NCBI GenBank assembly: GCA_963803875.1
Contig: CAWDOA010000008.1
Coordinates: 372,001-436,000 of the forward strand
Direction: 5' to 3'
Source of the DNA: JABDIY01 sp963803875
Lineage (GTDB): Bacteria > Actinomycetota > Acidimicrobiia > Acidimicrobiales > SZUA-35
DNA: 64,000 nt
The position numbers and the translations under genes were made by a program. This document shows positions 24,574 to 32,318 of this stretch, in pieces. The notes under the pieces are model-generated. The model searched no databases and was not told the DNA's origin. It saw nothing but the letters and a program-made list of their open reading frames with translations. How positions within the stretch are numbered: position 1 is the stretch's first letter; each line of letters begins with the position of its first letter.

Positions 24574-25425
24574 CTACTTCTCGAGTACCCAACGGGTGGC
24601 GATCTGCGGTGCGTTGATCGGACCCGGCGTGACCTCGTGAGAGAACTCATACCTGAATCCCGCCGCCTGAAGGGTCCTGTTCGGAGCAACGTTGAGCGCC
24701 TTCGGTTCGCTGTGCAAACGCTGCAGTTGAAGCGCTGTGAAATAATGGGTGGCACTGAGTCGAACAAATCGGGCCCCAAGCCCCTTGGTTCGGTCGGACC
24801 GATCAACGAGGTGCAGGTGCATGAATGCCCGCTCTCCTACCGCGATCTGATTGGCGGTCGAGAACCCGACGACCCTGTCGCCGAGGAGCCACACCAACGA
24901 CACGTTGTCCCGCTCCTCCAGCGGCAGGGACAGATCCTCCTGTGCTTCACGGAGCCACTGATCCCGCTCGGGAAGCAGTTCACGATCGACGCCCATCGTT
25001 TCAAGCTCTTGATCGGTCGCGGCGTGAAAGTAGTCGATCCGAATCGCCAACTCCTCGGCAGTACATTCCCGCACCGAACACACCTCGGCCCGCACCATCG
25101 GAGGCAGGGCGAAGGAGCCATCGGCCTGGCACGGAAACTCGATCACGTTTTCGATGGCGGCAACGGAGATCGGTCCGTACACGTGGGGAAACGAGATTCC
25201 CGAGCCATAGCTGTCCTCCACCACAAGGCGAGGCACAATTCGCTCCGATGCGAGCGCCGCCAGCACCAAATCGTCCCGGTCTCGGAACCGCGCGTTGGCC
25301 GGGGTGAGGACCTGCTCGGGATAGGAGCAGTGAACGAAACCTTCGCTGTCGAGGGAAGGCGGTGAAATCGCTCCGATCATTCGGGCCTCTGCCAGGTCGT
25401 CGTGGGAGATGATGTGAAGCAACAC
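24574..25425 (-). CDS. fusion of DUF952 domain and GNAT acetyltransferase
   Basis: A 283-residue two-domain protein. Residues 1-110 form a DUF952 domain with LHIISHDDLAEA, SLDSEGFVHCSYPEQV, NARFRDRDDLVLAAL, ISFPHVYGPISVAAI and a final GSFALPP. Residues from about 115 resemble a GNAT N-acetyltransferase with VWLLGDRVVGFSTANQIAVGERAFMHLHLVDRSDRTKGLGARFVRLS, where RTKGLG would be the acetyl-CoA loop, and NVAPNRTLQAAGF near the end. DUF952 normally stands alone at about 110 residues. The acceptor is unknown; the fusion suggests that DUF952 binds a small molecule or marks the substrate. Confidence 0.8.
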   Translation of the reverse strand: MLLHIISHDDLAEARMIGAISPPSLDSEGFVHCSYPEQVLTPANARFRDRDDLVLAALASERIVPRLVVEDSYGSGISFPHVYGPISVAAIENVIEFPCQADGSFALPPMVRAEVCSVRECTAEELAIRIDYFHAATDQELETMGVDRELLPERDQWLREAQEDLSLPLEERDNVSLVWLLGDRVVGFSTANQIAVGERAFMHLHLVDRSDRTKGLGARFVRLSATHYFTALQLQRLHSEPKALNVAPNRTLQAAGFRYEFSHEVTPGPINAPQIATRWVLEK

Positions 25426-25460
25426 GCATTGACCCTACCGTCCGATACGCTTTCGTTTAT

Positions 25461-25967
25461 ATGCGTTTATTTACTCTTAGTCTGGCGGTCGTCCTTGGTA
25501 TCGGCCTATCAGGTTGCACCCAGATCGACAGCCAATCAGCACCGACATCGATCGATCACAAGGTCTGCCGGACCGGTGGTGATGAAGACCCAGCCGAAGC
25601 GGACACCACCGAGTTGGTGCTTGCCGGAGTGTCTCGGGCCCAAGCCAACGATCGCCGGTGCGGACCGCCCGAGGACCGCACCAGGATCTGCCGTGCCCTC
25701 TTCCTGTTGTCCACACTCGATCCGGTGCTCTATCTGGAGGATGATGTGCTCAAGCAGGCGACCGCCGATGCGCTGCTCTGGGCTCTCGACGACGCTCGCC
25801 GTGTGGCCCCGCCCGAGTTGCGCGACGCACTGGCTGAGCTCCGAGACGCCACCCGCACGATCAAAACCTCAACCGATGACTCCGTCCTGCGTGCCGAAAT
25901 CATCCGTCGGGCCCAGCCGGTGATCACCGAGGCGATCGACGAGCACTGGCAGGCCAACTGCCTCTGA
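25461..25967 (+). CDS. small lipoprotein (hypothetical)
   Basis: A 168-residue protein with a lipoprotein signal (LFTLSLAVVLGIGLSGCTQ, Cys about residue 19). The mature part is helical and acidic with four further cysteines (HKVCRTGG, DRRCGPPED, RICRALF and the C-terminal NCL), which may form disulfides outside the cell. No family is recognised. A TACGCT box lies nine bases before the ATG. It converges with the membrane protein gene at 25971, only three bases between the stops. Confidence 0.65.
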   Translation: MRLFTLSLAVVLGIGLSGCTQIDSQSAPTSIDHKVCRTGGDEDPAEADTTELVLAGVSRAQANDRRCGPPEDRTRICRALFLLSTLDPVLYLEDDVLKQATADALLWALDDARRVAPPELRDALAELRDATRTIKTSTDDSVLRAEIIRRAQPVITEAIDEHWQANCL

Positions 25968-25970
25968 TGT

Positions 25971-27629
25971 CTACGGAACAAAGATGCTGGCTACAACGCC
26001 GACCAGTTGGGGGCCTACCGGCGTGGCCTCGTAGAACAGCATCATCGATCGGGGAGGTTCGCCATCGGTGTCGGGTCCGGTCACCGTAACCGCCTGAGTT
26101 CCGGCGAAATAGCTCTGTACGAACTCCTCCTCGAAGCCATAGATCGTTGCCGCTCCGATTTGGATCTCCGGTTCATCGCCGAGGTCGGGCAAATTCAGAA
26201 GCGAGCGGAGGGAGATGACCTTCGTCGGCTCGCCGTAGGTTGCCTCCGGCACGCTCCACTCGCCCGCCTCGGCCCAGAACGGCGCTTCCTGAATCTCAGG
26301 ACCTGCGATGACTCGCGGATCTCCAAGCCACCCCAAAGCGACCGGCACCCGGCGGGACAGCGGTATGGCGTCGAGACCCTCGAACTCTGAAGCAGTGATG
26401 CCATACACGGCGAATCGCGCCTGTTCGACCAGCTCAGCATCGGTCAAGGTAGCGGAGTCCGGGGTGAGGAATGAGCTGTGAACCCATCCCCGGATACCGG
26501 TCTCCGTCTCCACTTCCCACCAGAAGGAGTCACCGACGAGGGCAGGCATCGTGGGGAGGCGTCGGATGCCTGTTTGGCCTGGTGGGAGAGTTGCCAGGAC
26601 CTTCCCCTCGTCGGTACCGGGAAGGTCTCGAACATTGAGACCTTGATCGGAATCATCCGGACGGATCCGGAATACGGAATAGGTTGACGTGTCGGCTGGG
26701 GCGCTGAACACGATTGGAACAGCTGCAAAGGGGGGTATCACCCCTGAGCCGGCGTTGTCTCCGTGAGCCACGATGAACCCCTCCCCCGACCCGCTCACCA
26801 TTGGAAGGCGAGCTTCGAAGGGCACCAACTCATCACAACATCCGGCTGTGGTGAAGTGGAACGCTAGGGGTGTTCCGTCGGCGCCAATCAGCTTGACCTC
26901 CACCGAAGCCTCGAAGCCAATACCTTCGCCCCGCACCACGATGTGATCGCCGTCGACGAACACGTCGTTGATCACCATGGTGTCGGAAATCGCATCGACT
27001 ACCCGGGCGCCGGCTTGGTTCGTGAGTGTCTCTATGTACGCCAACGGCAACGGATCTGAACCGACGTCGCCGGGAGGCAGTACGTCAACGGTGTTGCCTT
27101 GAACGGTGAAGCGCCCCGATCCAGGCAGGCCGAGGAGATGCACGAACTCCGCTGCGGCTTTGGCTGGATTCTCCGCCGAAGGAAGGTTGACTTGGTCCAC
27201 CACCGTCGCCCCCACCTCGGGCGGAGGAGTGGTTGTGGTAATTACCATGGCGACGGTGGTGGATGTCTCCTCCGCTGGAACGGTGGTGGTCTGCAGTTGA
27301 TCCGGAAGTGGTTCGATCGGTCCGTCAGAACCGACGGCGTTCACATCTGCGGTGCGGGTCTGAGCGATGGCGAACGCTCCCGCACCAGCGATAACGACGA
27401 ACATCGCAGCGGCAGCGAGAATCCGACCGTTGCCTCGCCGTGAGGATTTTGGGACAGGCGGGGCCGCCTCCTCCAACCGCTTGGAAAGGGTGAGGTAGGA
27501 GTTGGGCGCCGGCTCAACACGATCAGCGTGATCCGCCAGAGCGGAGCGGAGACGTTCGCCGACCTGCTGTTCGGTGAAGGGATCCAGGTCCTTGGGTTGG
27601 ACGTTGTCGCCGAAGAAGTTGCCGTTCAT
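25971..27629 (-). CDS. membrane-anchored sigma-factor partner with extracytoplasmic SH3-like domain
   Basis: A 552-residue protein encoded directly after an ECF sigma gene with an ATGA overlap. Residues 1-65 are a polar cytoplasmic part (DPFTEQQVGERLRSALADHADRVEPAPNSYLTLSKRLEEA), as in anti-sigma factors of this layout. A membrane helix follows (ILAAAAMFVVIAGAGAFAIAQ, about 70-90), then a Thr-rich linker. The extracytoplasmic part carries an SH3b-like module near residue 330 (GLNVRDLPGTDEGKVLATLPPGQ with GIRGWVHSSFL). SH3b domains bind cell wall peptides. I infer a membrane regulator of the sigma factor that may sense the wall; the zinc-finger anti-sigma motif is absent. Confidence 0.7.
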   Translation of the reverse strand: MNGNFFGDNVQPKDLDPFTEQQVGERLRSALADHADRVEPAPNSYLTLSKRLEEAAPPVPKSSRRGNGRILAAAAMFVVIAGAGAFAIAQTRTADVNAVGSDGPIEPLPDQLQTTTVPAEETSTTVAMVITTTTPPPEVGATVVDQVNLPSAENPAKAAAEFVHLLGLPGSGRFTVQGNTVDVLPPGDVGSDPLPLAYIETLTNQAGARVVDAISDTMVINDVFVDGDHIVVRGEGIGFEASVEVKLIGADGTPLAFHFTTAGCCDELVPFEARLPMVSGSGEGFIVAHGDNAGSGVIPPFAAVPIVFSAPADTSTYSVFRIRPDDSDQGLNVRDLPGTDEGKVLATLPPGQTGIRRLPTMPALVGDSFWWEVETETGIRGWVHSSFLTPDSATLTDAELVEQARFAVYGITASEFEGLDAIPLSRRVPVALGWLGDPRVIAGPEIQEAPFWAEAGEWSVPEATYGEPTKVISLRSLLNLPDLGDEPEIQIGAATIYGFEEEFVQSYFAGTQAVTVTGPDTDGEPPRSMMLFYEATPVGPQLVGVVASIFVP

Positions 27630-28177
27630 GCCTGGATCTCCGGTATCAACTTGGCCAACTTGTTGAGTCCCCTGCTGGCGTGGCTCTTGACCGACCCCTT
27701 GGCGATGCCAAGGGTCTGAGCGATCTCGGCTTCTGACAGGTCGAGGAAGTACCTCAGCACAAGAACCGCGCCCTGCTTCTCGGGCAGGGCGCGCAGCGCT
27801 GCGACAATCTCCGCCGACGCTGCGGCTGCGACCCCACCCACCTCGGCTGCATCCACTGGACGGGGCGTGTCGGGCACATAGTCGCGCCGAACACGTCGTT
27901 TCCGCAGCTGAGATCGTGCACCGTTCAACACCATCGAACGCAGGTACGCGCCGGCATTGGTATCGATCCGGTAGTTGCCGTTCAGCAGCTTGACGAACGC
28001 GTCCTGCACCACTTCTTCGGCAGTTTCGGTGTCGTCGGTGTAGAACGAGGCCAGCTTCACCAACCGGCGGTAGTGAGCCTCGTAAAGGGCGGGAAGATCC
28101 ACCCGCGTCTCGGTGACGGTTCGTCCGATTATTGGGAGCTCACCCGTTGGGGTTCGTTCGAGACCAGCCATCATCAT
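27626..28177 (-). CDS. ECF-type RNA polymerase sigma factor (SigE family)
   Basis: About 183 residues. Region 2 is LPALYEAHYRRLVKLASFYTDDTETAEEVVQDAFVKLL with the core-binding VVQDAF motif; YLRSMVLNGARSQLRKRR ends it. Region 4 is LRALPEKQGAVLVLRYFLDLSEAEIAQTLGIAKGSVKSHASRGLNKLA, a helix-turn-helix for the -35 element. The ATG at 28177 is the first of three consecutive ATG codons; a GTG precedes it. It is co-transcribed and overlapping with the membrane partner gene that follows, the usual sigma/anti-sigma arrangement. Likely regulates envelope genes nearby. Confidence 0.88.
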   Translation of the reverse strand: MMMAGLERTPTGELPIIGRTVTETRVDLPALYEAHYRRLVKLASFYTDDTETAEEVVQDAFVKLLNGNYRIDTNAGAYLRSMVLNGARSQLRKRRVRRDYVPDTPRPVDAAEVGGVAAAASAEIVAALRALPEKQGAVLVLRYFLDLSEAEIAQTLGIAKGSVKSHASRGLNKLAKLIPEIQA

Positions 28178-28333
28178 CACCTGTACAGACGCCCGGTGCC
28201 CCAATTCGGTTTACCAGAATTGGTCAATGGATCCTCGGTATCGCACGAAATCACGAGCCTGGGTACTCCTCCGCGGAAAAGGTCTGCGAGGCCTACAGGA
28301 GAGAAGGCCAAGCTCCCTCTACCCTCATCTCCT

Positions 28334-29403
28334 GTGGTCGTGGATCGCCAAAACCTGCTTCGGGCAGTGGGGGTAGTGATTGCCCTTACCGCAGCAGCAT
28401 GCAGCAGCGCCGGAGGCGAAGTGTCAGTTCTGGGAGTCACAACACTCAATTCGACTGCCGAAACCACGACCACCACATCCACCTCGGAACCGACCACCAC
28501 ACCCACCCCGGACCCGGGTACCGCACCCACCTCGGAACCGAGCACCACTACATCTACGATCGCCGTGCCCGTCCAGCCACTCCGTATGAACCGACCGGCA
28601 GCGAGGTTCTTCGAGATCGAAAGCGACTCGGCGGACAGTTCGCCCAGGCGCTCCTCACGTACGACGGCGCGGCAACCGTCGACAGCCACCTGGCCCGACT
28701 CACCGATGAGTACGACCTGAGGTTCGATGACACAACGCGCGAGATCGTCGGCGAAGCGATGGAACTCGGTGCGGTGAATGTCGGGCGGGTTCGGTATGTC
28801 CAGATGGGCGGCAACCGAACCGATCGTGCGGCGCTGATGGTGTGGGTCGACCAGGAACGCATTGACGAAACCGGCGAACCGGCCGTCGAGTCCCGCGTGA
28901 TCGACGTACGAGTGCAGTTGATCGACAACGAGTGGAAGGTTGTCCGACTTGCTTCTGCGGGCGGGCCCAAGGTGGAGCGGCCCGACGATCTTTCCGATCT
29001 CGCAGCATCGGTTGCAGACAATCCGCTGATCTCGATGCCCGATTCGGCTCGATGGGACATCTATTCGGGCCACACAACCGAGGCGATGCTCACCAGGATG
29101 CTCGAGATCGCCGATGCCACCGACTACTCCGTGCTCGTCCTCCATCGGGGCCACCCCTACCGGGTGTTCGAAACTCAAAGCGTCAGCCGCCACAGCGTCG
29201 GCCAAGCGATGGATGTTTACGAAGTCGGCGGCGAACTGGTCGTCGATTCACGATTCGAAGGCTCGTCGACCTGGATCCTGGCCAACGATCTCTTCCAGAG
29301 CGGCACCGGCAGCATGGGCAGCCCGTGGGCCTTCGACGGTTTCGGAGGACGATCCTTCACCGACGACGTCCACCAAGACCACCTCCACATCACCAGCTTG
29401 TGA
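28334..29403 (+). pseudogene. M15-like D,D-/L,D-carboxypeptidase lipoprotein, frame interrupted once
   Basis: Joined, the product has about 356 residues. A signal peptide with lipobox (ALTAAACSSAG) is followed by a Thr/Pro-rich linker of about 50 residues (TTTTTSTSEPTTTPTPD), then a domain of unknown type. The C-terminal part carries the zinc peptidase pattern SRHSVGQAMDVYEV (HxxxxAxD) and, near the end, HQDHLHI (DHxH), as in the M15/LAS group that cuts peptidoglycan stem peptides. The frame drops by one near 28640. An extra T there gives DSADSFAQALLTYDG. A surface wall hydrolase next to a possible wall-sensing sigma system is a sensible context. Confidence 0.72.
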
Positions 29404-29484
29404 CTCATTCCCTCCACGCTCGCTCCCAGAGTTCCTATTCAGAAACCGGTGGAAAGATGCCGATGAGTGACGGGTGCATCGGTC

Positions 29485-29490
29485 TACCGT
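29485..29490 (+). promoter_or_regulatory. -10 element of a leaderless promoter for the DUF4214-hydrolase gene
   Basis: TACCGT lies seven bases before the GTG at 29498; this supports choosing that GTG over the in-frame GTG at 29474. Confidence 0.4.
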
Positions 29491-29497
29491 CTCCCCT

Positions 29498-30991
29498 GTG
29501 TTGAAACGAACGATCGCGTTTCTCGTGTTGGTTCTGCTGACTGCGGGGCTCACCGCCCCGGTCAATGCACAGGAGCCCAGAGCTCGGATGTCGAACGCCG
29601 CAACCCTCGATCAGATCACAACCGCCGACGATTTCTATTCCGACTACGCCACCGTGCTCCGGCTCTACAAGGCCTTCTTCAACCGCAATCCCGACGTTCA
29701 AGGAGCGAAGTACTGGATTCGTGTCTATCGAGAGGGCAACGACATTGCGTCGATCGCCAACGCCTTCGAGCAAAGCGAAGAGTTCCGGAATAGGTACGGC
29801 ACTCCGAGCAATGAAGCATTCTTGGAGAACCTGTACCTCAACGTCTTGGGTCGGCCCGGGGACACCGCGGGGGTTGCGTACTGGCTCGGACTTCTGAACA
29901 GACGGCAACTAGACCGGGGCGGCGTGGTGCAGTACGTGGCGGGGGATGTGGAGTTCACGAACCGGAATCGATTCGTTGGCGAGTCTTGGGCGAAACCGGG
30001 AGCTGACCGCGGTGCGCCCATCATCGGGTTCGACCGGGACATCAGCACCCGCGGCTTCCGCAACTACGCCTCCAGCTCCACCGAAGCATGGCGACGGTTC
30101 ACGCGAGCCACCGATATCCGAATCCCCTCCACCCACGACTCGTATCAGCAGCCGGCCTACTGGCTACCCTCCGACGGGGCGAAGCGGCCGCTGCTCGTGG
30201 TGCTGCACAGCTGGAGTTCGAACTACAACCAGCAGCTGAACGTGTCCTTCACGAGGTGGGCTGATACCAACGACTGGGCGATGATCGCTCCAGACTTCCG
30301 AGGTGCCAATGACGATCCGCAGGCAACCGGATCAGACCTCGTGATCAGAGACATCAAAGACGCAGTCAACTTCGCACTCGCAAACGACGACATCGATCCC
30401 ACCAAGGTGTTCATGATCGGGTTCTCGGGCGGAGGCTTCGCAGTGCTGAACATGGCGGGCGAGGCTCCCGAACTGTTCGCCGGCGGTATCGCCTGGGTCC
30501 CTGTGTATGACCTGCCGGATTGGTATGCGTATCGACTCACCGTGAGCCGCCGGCACTATGTGGGCCAGATTCAGGCATCCTGTGGCGGAGCGCCATTGCC
30601 CGGAACAGAAGCATTTCATGAGTGCAAGCGTCGAAGCCCATCGAGCACGATCGGCACCGCAAAGGCAACCAACCTACCTCTCTACATCGCCACCGGGCTG
30701 CAAGACACGTTGGTGCCAACGTCGCAGTCGTTCAGGGCATTCGACGATTTGGTCGCACCTGAGGATCGGTTTGGCCCCGATGTGTACGCCGCAGTTGATC
30801 GCGGCGTCCTCCCCTCGGAACTGGTCGGCGAGAACGACGGATTCGCATGGTTCGACGGCCAGGACCGGCCACTCTTGATGAGCCGTACATCGGGCAACGT
30901 GACCTTGGCGCTGTTCCAGGGAACCCACGAATCGCTCTACGAACCGGGGCTCGAGTGGGCCGCCAAAACCGCCTGGCAGCTCGAACGCTAG
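29498..30991 (+). CDS. secreted protein fusing DUF4214 to a prolyl-oligopeptidase-like hydrolase
   Basis: About 497 residues from the GTG at 29498. A Sec signal peptide ends near PVNAQEP. Residues 40-150 contain DUF4214-type repeats (VLRLYKAFFNRNPDVQGAKYWI and LYLNVLGRPGDTAGVAYWLGLL), seen in secreted and surface-layer proteins. The C-terminal part is an alpha/beta hydrolase: RPLLVVLHSWSSNYNQ (oxyanion), APDFRGAND, the nucleophile elbow IGFSGGGFAVLNMA, and the acid and His regions near DTLVPTSQSF and GTHESLYEP. It resembles esterase-D/S9-type surface hydrolases. No frameshift is seen. Repeat copy B starts nine bases after the stop codon. Confidence 0.83.
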   Translation: MLKRTIAFLVLVLLTAGLTAPVNAQEPRARMSNAATLDQITTADDFYSDYATVLRLYKAFFNRNPDVQGAKYWIRVYREGNDIASIANAFEQSEEFRNRYGTPSNEAFLENLYLNVLGRPGDTAGVAYWLGLLNRRQLDRGGVVQYVAGDVEFTNRNRFVGESWAKPGADRGAPIIGFDRDISTRGFRNYASSSTEAWRRFTRATDIRIPSTHDSYQQPAYWLPSDGAKRPLLVVLHSWSSNYNQQLNVSFTRWADTNDWAMIAPDFRGANDDPQATGSDLVIRDIKDAVNFALANDDIDPTKVFMIGFSGGGFAVLNMAGEAPELFAGGIAWVPVYDLPDWYAYRLTVSRRHYVGQIQASCGGAPLPGTEAFHECKRRSPSSTIGTAKATNLPLYIATGLQDTLVPTSQSFRAFDDLVAPEDRFGPDVYAAVDRGVLPSELVGENDGFAWFDGQDRPLLMSRTSGNVTLALFQGTHESLYEPGLEWAAKTAWQLER

Positions 30992-30999
30992 CGCTCCCC

Positions 31000-31078
31000 C
31001 AAATTCCTGTGGACACCCACAACCAGCGTGGCTCTCACGGGGGTAGAACGCCGAAATGTGGCTATCAGCAGGGATTTG
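31000..31078 (+). repeat. 79-bp palindromic repeat, copy B
   Basis: Same 79-bp element as copies A and C. Terminal inverted repeats are 31000-31021 and 31057-31078. It fills the gap between two convergent genes: it begins nine bases after the hydrolase stop and ends two bases before the stop codon of the lipoprotein gene at 31081. Together with copy C (opposite orientation) it brackets that gene. Confidence 0.88.
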
Positions 31079-31080
31079 GC

Positions 31081-32160
31081 TCAGCTGGCGTAGTGGACCC
31101 ACAGCGAGGTCGGCACCTCGTCGATCACACCCCCATCGCCGCCGTCGAGAATGATTATGCGGTCGGTCGAGTAGTCATACCCTTGCCACTGCTCCCCGTC
31201 GGGGACAAGGCCCACAAAGACGCGCTCGCCGTCGTAATCGAGTGACGAAATCGGTGTGTCGAAATCTCTGCTCCAAAGCGCCTGCCCGGTTGTCGTGTCT
31301 CGCAGGCGAATCGACATTCGCGGCGCCGACGCCCAACCGCCCACATAGATACCGTGAAGTGCCAACGAAGCGTCGTCGTTGTACAGCTGGGAGCTCACGA
31401 TGTCGTCCCCGTTCAGCAGGAGCCCTGACTCGTTGAAGAAGTCGGCATTTCCTTCAGCATCACCATGGAAGGTGAACACCCGGCCCGCTACTCGCTCAAC
31501 ACCCCACCATTCTGAGTCGCCGCCATAACCCCTGAATGAGGCGATCGGCTGGGTTGACCCGCCGCTACATTCGGCTGCGAAAGCCGGAACATCCACCCGC
31601 CCGCCTTCGTTGAAGTCCGGTTCTTCGGTGGCCCAGTCCCACGGACGCTCCACTCCAGCCACTAGGGACCCGTCCGCCCGCTCGGTGACATGGTGGATAT
31701 CCCAGTCTTCGAACTCGCAGACCACCGTCCAATCGAAGGTGGCTGCGAACGACCCCACGAACGACGTTGTGCCTGATTGTTCGTCATAGGAGGTTTCGTC
31801 CCAGTACAAGAATCGTCCATCGGTCCAAGGCCAGACGTCAGACTCTCGAACCGCAACTCCGGAATCAACCGCGATGAAATCGGTCCCATCGGCAACAAGC
31901 AGGCGGTCTACACCCAGCGCAGCCGCAAGCTCCTGAGCATCTTGATTGGTATGACTGGGAGCGGGCGGAGCATAGGGCTCGCCCCCGTCGTCGCCAGGCG
32001 AACTGGAGGTGGTCGGCGCCTGGGTCGTGCTCGTCGTCGATGTCACACCTTCAGCAGTCGAGGTCGTGGGTTCTGCAACCGTTTCGGTTGGACCAGCGGC
32101 CGAACCCGAACACGCCATGAGAAGCAAAGCTGAGGCGGCCAGGACCACTCGAACCGACAT
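31081..32160 (-). CDS. lipoprotein of unknown function bracketed by inverted repeats
   Basis: A 359-residue surface protein. Lipobox LLLMACSGS ends the signal near residue 17, and a Thr/Ser-rich spacer (TSTAEGVTSTTSTTQAPTTSSS) leads to the mature domain. The domain is Asp/Glu/Trp-rich and has strand-turn patterns such as DRLLVADGTDFIAVDSG, GRFLYWDETSYDE and QWQGYDYSTDRIIILDGGDGG that suggest a beta-propeller; this is by eye only. Cysteines CEFEDW and AAECSGG may form a disulfide. I start at the ATG at 32160; an upstream ATG at 32187 adds nine residues. Copies B and C of the 79-bp repeat lie on either side in opposite orientation. Confidence 0.72.
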   Translation of the reverse strand: MSVRVVLAASALLLMACSGSAAGPTETVAEPTTSTAEGVTSTTSTTQAPTTSSSPGDDGGEPYAPPAPSHTNQDAQELAAALGVDRLLVADGTDFIAVDSGVAVRESDVWPWTDGRFLYWDETSYDEQSGTTSFVGSFAATFDWTVVCEFEDWDIHHVTERADGSLVAGVERPWDWATEEPDFNEGGRVDVPAFAAECSGGSTQPIASFRGYGGDSEWWGVERVAGRVFTFHGDAEGNADFFNESGLLLNGDDIVSSQLYNDDASLALHGIYVGGWASAPRMSIRLRDTTTGQALWSRDFDTPISSLDYDGERVFVGLVPDGEQWQGYDYSTDRIIILDGGDGGVIDEVPTSLWVHYAS

Positions 32161-32221
32161 ATTCGTAGTATCGCGTAGACCACCCAACCGGCTTGGGCAG
32201 CTGGCCGAGCCCCCGCTCCTT

Positions 32222-32300
32222 CATTTCCCTGCTGATAGCCACATTCGAACGTTCTGCCCCTGCGCTAGCCACACAGAGTGTGGGTATCCACAGGAATTTG
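32222..32300 (-). repeat. 79-bp palindromic repeat, copy C
   Basis: Inverted copy of the 79-bp element (arms 32222-32243 and 32279-32300). It lies upstream of the lipoprotein gene and 18 bp downstream of the gatB stop, so it may also act as a hairpin at the end of gatB. Its outer arm contains TGTGGATAC, close to but not a DnaA box. Confidence 0.88.
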
Positions 32301-32318
32301 CAGAAGGGAGGGCTGTGG

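Noticed and set aside
32222..32300. DnaA boxes or an origin, because repeat copy C contains TGTGGATAC
   Set aside because: Only a near match in one arm, not conserved in copies A and B, and no AT-rich unwinding region or dnaA/dnaN genes nearby.
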